Source: Oopsacas minuta
Taxonomy: Eukaryota; Porifera; Hexactinellida; Lyssacinosida; Leucopsacidae
Reading direction: 5' to 3'
DNA: 64,000 nt
NCBI GenBank assembly: GCA_024704765.1
Contig: JAKMXF010000011.1
Location: 355,557 to 419,556, forward strand
Part shown: positions 57,604 through 64,000 of the stretch, in pieces
How the letters are laid out: every line of letters begins with the position of its first letter
Numbering within the stretch: the first letter of the stretch is position 1
Notes under the pieces: model-generated
Told to the model about the DNA's origin: nothing
Databases searched by the model: none
The model's input: the letters and a program-made list of their open reading frames with translations, nothing else
Translations under genes and position numbers: made by a program

Positions 57604-58081
57604 TTGGTATTCATAAAAACAACGAAGAATTTACATAAGTGAAACTAGAAATGTGAAATTCGGATTCAGCATACTTGAATACCTTATATGTCTGTTGATA
57701 GCGAGTTTCTAGGTATATTCCGAGATTTCACTTTATATTCATAAAACAACAAATAAGTTTACATGAGAAACTTAAAAACGCGAAATTCGGATTCAGTACT
57801 GTGTTACCCCTGTCCGGCCGTTTAGAACAAGCATGTAAGTAAATTTTGAGATTTGGAGAATTTGTTTACTCTATATTCATAAAACCAACAATAAATTTAC
57901 ATATGATTATTCCAAAAGTGTGAAAATCGGATTCAGCATGTTCAATATATTTAGTCACGTTTTTGAATTTATATACTTCCTTGATAAACACGATAAATAT
58001 ATAGTTATGCGGCAATTTCAAAATTGCATACCGTAAATCCTTTCCTTGACAATGGATAAATAAACAGAGATAGATAGCCAT
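57604..58081 (-). repeat. Minisatellite block, left inverted copy
   Basis: About three tandem units of roughly 125 bases, each with ATTCATAAAA(C)AACAA, TTTACAT and GAAATTCGGATTCAG. It is a collinear reverse-complement relative of 59225-59660. It contains a 71-codon minus frame whose peptide resembles that of the right copy, which is expected from DNA similarity alone. Confidence 0.75.
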
Positions 58082-59224
58082 TAACCAACAATTTCAGGCT
58101 TAAGTATATACCATTCTAAACAATCCAGTCAGAGTCGCTTATCGTAACCACTATGGACAAAAAACGTTTTTCATAATAAAGAGAATTCATATTAAGCGCA
58201 ATTATTTGATAGAAATTATAGATTTCAAAACTCACTATAATTAATTTAATGAAATTTGGTCGGCACAGGGGGTGATTTGAGATTTTTCTGCTATTCTAGC
58301 TTCGGATTATTTCCTTATGTGCATCGTTTGTCCGATCGAGGATTATGAATAGTTCCAAACCGATGGACCGGTCCAGATCGTTAGCTCCCTAATTGGACCG
58401 GACCGACCTGAAACCGGTAGTTCCGGGCCACTGCATTTCTGGGTTACCAGCAACCTCTCCTAGCTATTCCTATATTGCCAAACTGGGTTCCATCTAGCGA
58501 TAATTATGTAACCTGCGCACCCTAAGTGTGTATAGATTAAATTCCGCACCTGCAGCACCATCATAACAATATCCCAGAAAATGATGACGCAGGATTTTAA
58601 ACCACAAATATGTCTCAAGATCCATGGTCCAATTTGTTTGAGAGTAAATTAGGCTTTTGATAACATGAGTGGACACCTTCTGTACCAATATCAAATCTGT
58701 ACTGATCATACAGCCTAGAAAAACCAAAAGAAAGAAATACTGCGTCATTGCCACCTCAGAGTGGTGAAAATACTATCACTTTGTAGAGCAGCGGTCGGAA
58801 ACTTGGTTGCTCTGTGGACCACCATGCCTACTTAAAATATGGCTATATTTGTCACCTAGAAGGCCATAGATCGAAGAGGCTAATTTGTAATTCTCGTTCT
58901 TGGGTAAATTATATTTACTTAATCATATGTTTGTTTAATGGAATTCCCAAGTTTGCAATTCGCATTTTGCTTCTACACATGAAAAACGCATATTTCTTGC
59001 TCACTCTACTCATTCATATTATATATCATATTCTACAAGTGTTCTAAAGATTTTTCCATTTTGATGATAGGAATTTATACCTCAAATTCTATATTTAGTG
59101 TACTTGTCACGTCATGATTAAATATCGCCTAAACCGGTCAACCACAATTGTGGAAACCATCAAAATGGTTCCGTTGGATTCGCCATACCATAATCTATAT
59201 TATTAAATCTCAATGATTGTCTGT
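58082..59224. other. Spacer between the inverted minisatellite blocks
   Basis: At 58385-58433 the sequence ending GTTCCGGGCCACTG, and at 57232 the sequence starting CAGCGGTCCGGGAA, could be ends of a worn hAT-type element, but no target duplication is seen. CAGCGGTCGGAAACTTGG at 58791 is another lone hAT-like end. No supported gene. Confidence 0.35.
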
Positions 59225-59660
59225 CTGTCTGTTTGTCTGTTTGTCTGTTTGTTTGTCTGTTGTCAAGGAAAGGATTATGGTATGCAATTTTGAAATTGTC
59301 GCACAACTATGTATTTATCATGTTTATCAAGGACGTAAATAGAATTCAATCAAACTTCACTAAATATATCGAACATGCTGAATCCAATTTTCACACTTTT
59401 GGATTAATGATCTGTAAATGTATTGTTGTTTTTATGAATATAAAGTAAACATATTAGCCAAAACTCAAAATATACGTACAGGCTTGCTCTAAACGGCTAC
59501 CCAGGTGTAACTTAGTACGCTGAATCCGAATTTCAAATTTCCAAGTTTTTCATATGTAAATTTATGGTCGTCTTTATGAATATAAAGTAAACAAATTTAA
59601 AACTTGAGGTAGAATCATACTTTCAACGACTATCCTGGGTTACTCGAGTATGCTGAGTCT
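59225..59660 (+). repeat. Minisatellite block, right inverted copy
   Basis: Begins after a (GTCTGTTT)n run at 59220-59262 and then matches the reverse complement of 57604-58081 through GTCAAGGAAAGGATTA, CATGCTGAATCC and the tandem units. A second TTGTTTGTCTGTTTGTTTG run follows at 59700. Confidence 0.75.
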
Positions 59661-59882
59661 GAATATTGTAAACAACATCAATATTATTAAATCTCAATTG
59701 TTGTTTGTCTGTTTGTTTGTCAGTTGAATACCTCGAGGTGCAATGTGCCGAGTCCATTGCGAAGCGACGAACCAAAGTCTCGTATATATTGTTGCAGCAC
59801 ATTACCGGAAATTTGGATGGACAGAAACTAAGCGAAAAAACTTTCTAGTTAGAATCAAGAAGGCGGTTTATATTAGAACTTT

Positions 59883-61466
59883 TTATATTTTGTTCATGTT
59901 TGAAAAAGCTTGCTCACAAACGTACGTCGTGCTGATCATTGACATAATTCTGTTTACCAGTTTTTTAATGTTAGGGTAACATTCGCTATGAACTCTTTTC
60001 CATTGTACAGAATCGCTATAGCTGTTATGTAAATCATTCTTGGGACAAACTTTCCTCAAATCCTCGTCACAATGAATGGTTAGTAATTCAATTTTGGCAG
60101 CAACATTGTCAAGTTGGGCATCCAAATCGGAGAGGTATTCAATTTCAAATTCAAATGGATTGCACAATAATTTTACTTGCTTTTCATTTTTCGAAATTCT
60201 GAAAAATGAATGTTTTCGAATTGTTCAATAATATACCCTATATTCTTTGCAAATTCAGGCACCTTGCAGCAGCAACTTCTTCATATTCTGTTGTAATTTT
60301 CAGGTTGGGAAAGTGAGTAACATTACACTTTTCCAAATGATCTTTGGATAGTTTTAACTTAAATTAATTTGAATCATTAGATCACAAACCAGGAGCCCAT
60401 TTCCTTGAAGTTGTAAATTCAATGAGTTGGATTATGCTGTAATAACAGTGAGATATCCAAATTTATATTTGAAGGTATTCAATAGGTGCATCAGAGGAAA
60501 ATATTTATTTTTGCTCTCTAAGTTTACCAGGATCTGTGGTAGGCAAGCACTGAATCTCTCCAGGATCCGTCCACGTGAGAGCCATTTAACCTCTGAATGT
60601 AACAGCAGACTACCTTACTCTGAATTCACTTCATCCATCAAGTCACGAAATTCTATCCTGTTCAAAGCTCCTGTACGAATGAAATTGATAACTCTGATAA
60701 TCGTCAACATTACATCCTCAATATTGGATACTTTGTACAGCGCTTCCTGATGAATAATACAATGATAAGCAACAAAATTTAGGTATAATCCACTTTGACG
60801 TAGTAATGGAACTAATCTCTTAAGCAACCAACCATAGATGTTGCCCCATTAGCAGCAATGTAAGATATTTTGTCAAAGGTAATATTCTTCCCTTGGAGAC
60901 AATTTTCTCGAGTTCTCGTGAAATTTCTGCAGTGGTAGTTGTTGGCAATGATATAAGTTGCAACATCCCTTCATGAATCACTGAATCAACTGTTATCAAT
61001 CGAACGAACGCGCATAGTTGAACTGAGGCAGGGGCATCTCTTGACTCAATTGCGATACTAACAAACTAAGCCAGCTGACAAGTCATTGTAAAGTTGTTCT
61101 TTCACTCGCTAGGTTCTCTATGCGCCTGGTTACAGAACGTACAGATAGTTGAATTAATTTAAATTTGTTTTGTATACCAGTACCTTCAGGAGCAGGAAAC
61201 AGGTACTCAACAGCCAAACACATACAATGTTTAACAAATTCTCCATCAGTGAAAGGTTTCATAAGACGAGCAACTGCATTTGAGGCATAGGTTTCAGCCT
61301 CTGCTAGTTTAATTCTTTTTATTTTGTTGGGATTTAAGATCTTTTGTAGGTGTTCAAACTTCTGAGAACTAGCATGTGAGTCAAGAGGATACTTTTCCTT
61401 AAAGCCTTTATGCTTTGCTGTAAAATGCTTTCCAAATTTCTGACATTGTTTCTGATACTGTCTCAT
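59883..61466 (-). pseudogene. GTF2IRD2-like hAT transposase, strongly decayed
   Basis: On the minus strand: a zinc-finger end (QYQKQCQKFGKHFTAKHKGF) and PFTDGEFVKHCMCLAVEYLF with RRIENLASE at 61466-61083. Then HCIIHQEALYKVSN and VINFIRTGALNRIEFRDLMD at 60827-60615, and STTYVCEQAFSNMNKI at 60167-59883. This is the same family and order as the gene at 31441-33231, but far more diverged, with many stops. No terminal repeats were assigned. Confidence 0.82.
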
Positions 61467-61560
61467 TCCAGATTATACAGATCGATTCGCTATTCTGACC
61501 TTCGATAAACATAAAACGTAATTCCCACTGATTGTGCGGTATTTGTGCCATTATCGTTTA

Positions 61561-61710
61561 ACAACTGCTCTGCCAATAACCAATATGCATGATAGAAGTT
61601 TGAAATTTGAATCACAGGTACTCCTCAATGTAATAAATGTCCTGAAGTCATGATTCTGACCAAAAGCTAACTAATCATGGGATTATTACGTCATCATGAC
61701 TGTACAATAA
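61561..61710. repeat. Dispersed repeat R2, uninterrupted copy
   Basis: Aligns with the two flanks of the hAT element at 31100-33483: ACTGCTC...CATGATAGA continues directly into TTTGAATCACAG and CCTCAATGT. It therefore represents a paralogous site without the hAT insertion. Confidence 0.7.
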
Positions 61711-61716
61711 ATTTAT

Positions 61717-61985
61717 GAATTTCTTAACACCCCAGGCATGAAGTTCCAAGATTACTAACCAGAAGCGACATAGCATCTCCAGTGTGATAACAGAAGGCTA
61801 TTCAGGGTAATTTGGCTGGGCCATGGATAATCTAATCTTAAAATCTTAACTATTCTGTGAATTAACGTGAATCCGAGTATATTCTGTCGCGTAGCGACCA
61901 ATAAGTACTTTAGCTGTTTAATAATTAAGCTAACCTGGGTTACTAAGCTGTCGCGCAGCGACCTAGTAAGCGAAGCGCGGTAGTA
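61717..61985 (+). repeat. Dispersed repeat R1, copy 3
   Basis: Runs from GAATTTCTTAACACCCCAGG to AGCTGTCGCGCAGCGACCTA and AGCGAAGCGCGG. The CTGTCGCGCAGCGACC part can form a short hairpin and also occurs near 47500 and 61888. Confidence 0.8.
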
Positions 61986-62616
61986 AGTATTAAACGTAAT
62001 GCGTTTTCGTTAATAGACGTATTACACAACTTAGATATATCATTTACTACTGTATTGCACAGATGATTTTTCACCTTAATACGAACACCAAGCAACAAAA
62101 TTACAAAACGATTTGACTCAAACATTAAAACAAATCATTTCCCATTTAAATTGCATCAAATCCACATCTCTGCAAGGAGTTCCCCAGGACATGTGGCACT
62201 AAGGTCAATAGTCCCCTCTTTGGGTCAGATGTCCCACTAGGGCAAGGCGTCCCTGTACCAGTTGGATTTTCCCAAAAACAACCTAGATATTATATAATTT
62301 TATAATGATAAATAATAATAACATACTAATAACAATAATTAATCGCATTACTTTCTAAAGTTCCTTTCTATAGTACTGTTGCGTGAGATTTTAACCTCAT
62401 TAGTATTATTGGACCAGGGACAGTCTTTCACCGTGAGATTTTAACTCATCTATATTAAACGACTGTCAATTTTGCGGGATATTCGACCAGATCATTTCAA
62501 TCACTAATTTGTCCTACTTGTACTCATCAGATTTACCCGAAATTAATATCATTTGGTGGAGGAGTGTTGGACGTTTTATAAAATATAATTTTCTTAAATA
62601 TTGTAACTTTTACCTA
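61986..62616. other. No recognised gene
   Basis: GTGAGATTTTAAC(C)TCAT occurs twice (about 62384 and 62432) as a short direct repeat. Nothing else is supported. Confidence 0.4.
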
Positions 62617-63947
62617 CAGGGTGTTAAGAAATTGATGCCCTAATTATATTTGAGTAACAGTTTGAAATCAGCGGTATAGAAAGTGGTGATCACTTTCTAA
62701 TATAACCGCCTTTACGTTTTATACATAATTTAACTCTATTACACATCCCAGATACTAAATTCTCCAAAATTTCTGGAGATATCCTCGACCAAGCCAGCTT
62801 TACATGATTTTCCAGCATCAAAACGTTGGTTGGAGTAGGCATCATTTGAATATCATGTTTGACTATTGACCACAAATTTTCAATGGGATTGAGGTCCGGA
62901 GAGTTACCTGGCCAAGTTTCCTTTGTCCAAAATTCGACTAAATTGTTATCACACCATTCTTGCGTTTTTTTGGCAGTGTGAGCCGGAGCACCATCCTGTT
63001 GAAAGATGGCTCGTGACATGTCTGGCAACATCTTGCGACGTAAAATACTCGCTTCTTCTGGTTGGCGCTGCATAGTAGACATCAATGACTTATTCAATAT
63101 CTCTCTTACATAATAATCCGCGTTAACAGTTTGACCTTTGGGGATGATATGGAGTTCTGACACTGCACGATATGACATCATACCCCAAACGAGGATTTTT
63201 GAGGGGAATTTCACGGTTTCAGTTGGTAAAACTTGAGACTGTTTGTAAGCCCAGACACGATCATTCTGATGGTTTAAGTGAGGATATAATTCGAAGGGAG
63301 ACTCATCTGAGAACAATACCCGGCGCCACTCTTCTTTTTTCCAGGATTTCCGATCTTTACAAAATTGAAGGCGAGCCATCCGCTGTTTTTCGGTGATTTT
63401 TGGCTGTTTTTGAGGTTTAAAGGGCTTGACAGAGAGTGTACTTCTTAAATATGTATGTACTGTTACATGAGACACTGGGCATCCCTTGGAGTGTAAGCGC
63501 TTAGCCAATCTCCGCGTTGATTGGTGTCTTTTGCAAATCGATTTTGCAATGACGATTTTAGCAATTTTTGTGATTGTGGATTTGCATCCACGTCCAGGCT
63601 TGTTTTCGAGGGAGCGACCTGACTTATTGCGGCTCAACCAACGTCGAATTGTTCGAATATTTACTCCTAAGCTCTGTGAAACCCGTATCTGAGTCATTCC
63701 TACTGCCCTGCTTCTTGTGGCGGAAGTAGCTTCTTTGACCATTATTATACGCTATAATTTGTACAATCGGGTTTGATAATATACAAAATAGAAATTGGCA
63801 TTCTGACTGAGAATGGTATACTAAAATTGTCTAAAACTGGTTGTTAAAATGAAATAAGAGTGGGTGTATTTCATAAGATTGAACACTGAAACTATGGTTA
63901 CATTATTGTGGATTAAGTGATTAGGGCATCAATTTCTTAACACCCTG
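62617..63947. mobile_element. Complete DD37E Tc1-type transposon
   Basis: The terminal repeat CAGGGTGTTAAGAAATTGAT followed by GCCCTAAT is identical at both ends. TA flanks it (62615-62616 and 63948-63949). The 1331-bp element carries one uninterrupted transposase gene on the minus strand. Ends, target duplication and gene are all intact, so this copy is a good candidate for an autonomous or recently active transposon. Confidence 0.96.
62690..63742 (-). CDS. DD37E Tc1-type transposase, intact
   Basis: 350 residues from the ATG at 63742 to the TGA at 62690, without stops or shifts. It is a cut-and-paste transposase acting on the terminal repeats of its own element. Two N-terminal helix-turn-helix units are seen: about 12-40 (VSQSLGVNIRTIRRWL) and about 75-103 (STRRLAKRLHSKGCPVSHVT). 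A basic linker precedes the DDE domain. The catalytic residues are D146 (LFSDESPFELY), D250 (FQQDGAPAHTAKKTQEW) and E288 (SPDLNPIENLWSIVK); 37 residues separate the last two, giving the DD37E pattern instead of the DD34E of classical Tc1. The basic segment KRLHSKG or KPFKPQKQPK could act in nuclear import. The stop is 73 bases from the right-hand side of the element as drawn. The gene at 38776 is a decayed relative. Confidence 0.95.
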   Translation of the reverse strand: MVKEATSATRSRAVGMTQIRVSQSLGVNIRTIRRWLSRNKSGRSLENKPGRGCKSTITKIAKIVIAKSICKRHQSTRRLAKRLHSKGCPVSHVTVHTYLRSTLSVKPFKPQKQPKITEKQRMARLQFCKDRKSWKKEEWRRVLFSDESPFELYPHLNHQNDRVWAYKQSQVLPTETVKFPSKILVWGMMSYRAVSELHIIPKGQTVNADYYVREILNKSLMSTMQRQPEEASILRRKMLPDMSRAIFQQDGAPAHTAKKTQEWCDNNLVEFWTKETWPGNSPDLNPIENLWSIVKHDIQMMPTPTNVLMLENHVKLAWSRISPEILENLVSGMCNRVKLCIKRKGGYIRK

Positions 63948-64000
63948 TATATATTTTTGTCATGACGAGTAGGGTCGCTTATCTATTAAAAAAGACGACC

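Noticed and set aside
57232-58433. hAT-type element bounded by CAGCGGTCCGGGAA and GTTCCGGGCCACTG
   Set aside because: The ends are only partly similar, there is no target duplication, and it would cut across the minisatellite block; kept only as a remark.
58494-58754. Minus frame with a signal-peptide-like start and GYCYDGAAG, considered as a secreted protein or hAT fragment
   Set aside because: The hAT-like motif stands alone without neighbouring homology, and the hydrophobic start is within chance for AT-rich DNA.

Overview
The window reads as AT-rich nuclear DNA of an animal. It holds two recognisable host genes, a DENND3-type Rab exchange factor (40309-44124, +) and a heat shock factor (47725-49131, +). 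Both are single uninterrupted reading frames. Almost everything else that can be identified is DNA-transposon sequence. The animal assignment rests on the DENND3 architecture (DENN, PHenn, WD40), a possible NHL-repeat fragment and transposon families common in metazoans (GTF2IRD2-like and ZMYM1-like hAT, Merlin, P/THAP, DD37E Tc1). I cannot name the species. The coding density and the two intron-free host genes would fit a lineage with few introns or with spliced-leader trans-splicing, but that is inference.

Layout: 1-5.2 kb holds the tail of a hAT element, miniature elements, and a hAT element (8-bp target duplication) with a broken mariner inside it. 5.2-9 kb is mostly unrecognised. 9.1-15.1 kb has an unidentified broken coding relic followed by a P-element-like transposase relic with a THAP domain, split by a pogo-type miniature element. 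15.1-19.1 kb is nearly empty apart from a possible NHL fragment. 19.1-26.8 kb has two Merlin copies. The second has 608-bp nearly identical terminal inverted repeats and carries an almost intact hAT element inserted in its transposase gene. 26.85-29 kb has a maT-like element and a miniature hAT. 31.1-33.5 kb is a complete GTF2IRD2-like hAT element. 34.5-37.9 kb is a decayed Helitron, followed by a truncated mariner and a broken DD37E element. 40.3-49.1 kb contains the two host genes, with a broken uncharacterised family between them on the minus strand. 49-62 kb is a mosaic of miniature elements, a (TATG)n microsatellite, three long copies plus fragments of a dispersed repeat, an inverted minisatellite pair and a second decayed GTF2IRD2-like hAT gene. 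The window ends with an apparently intact DD37E Tc1-type transposon (62617-63947).

The two host genes have no evident functional link. DENND3 activates Rab12 in membrane traffic and autophagy in other animals; HSF is the transcriptional regulator of the heat shock response. The mobile elements show several generations of nesting, and target duplications allow the order of insertion to be read in several places.
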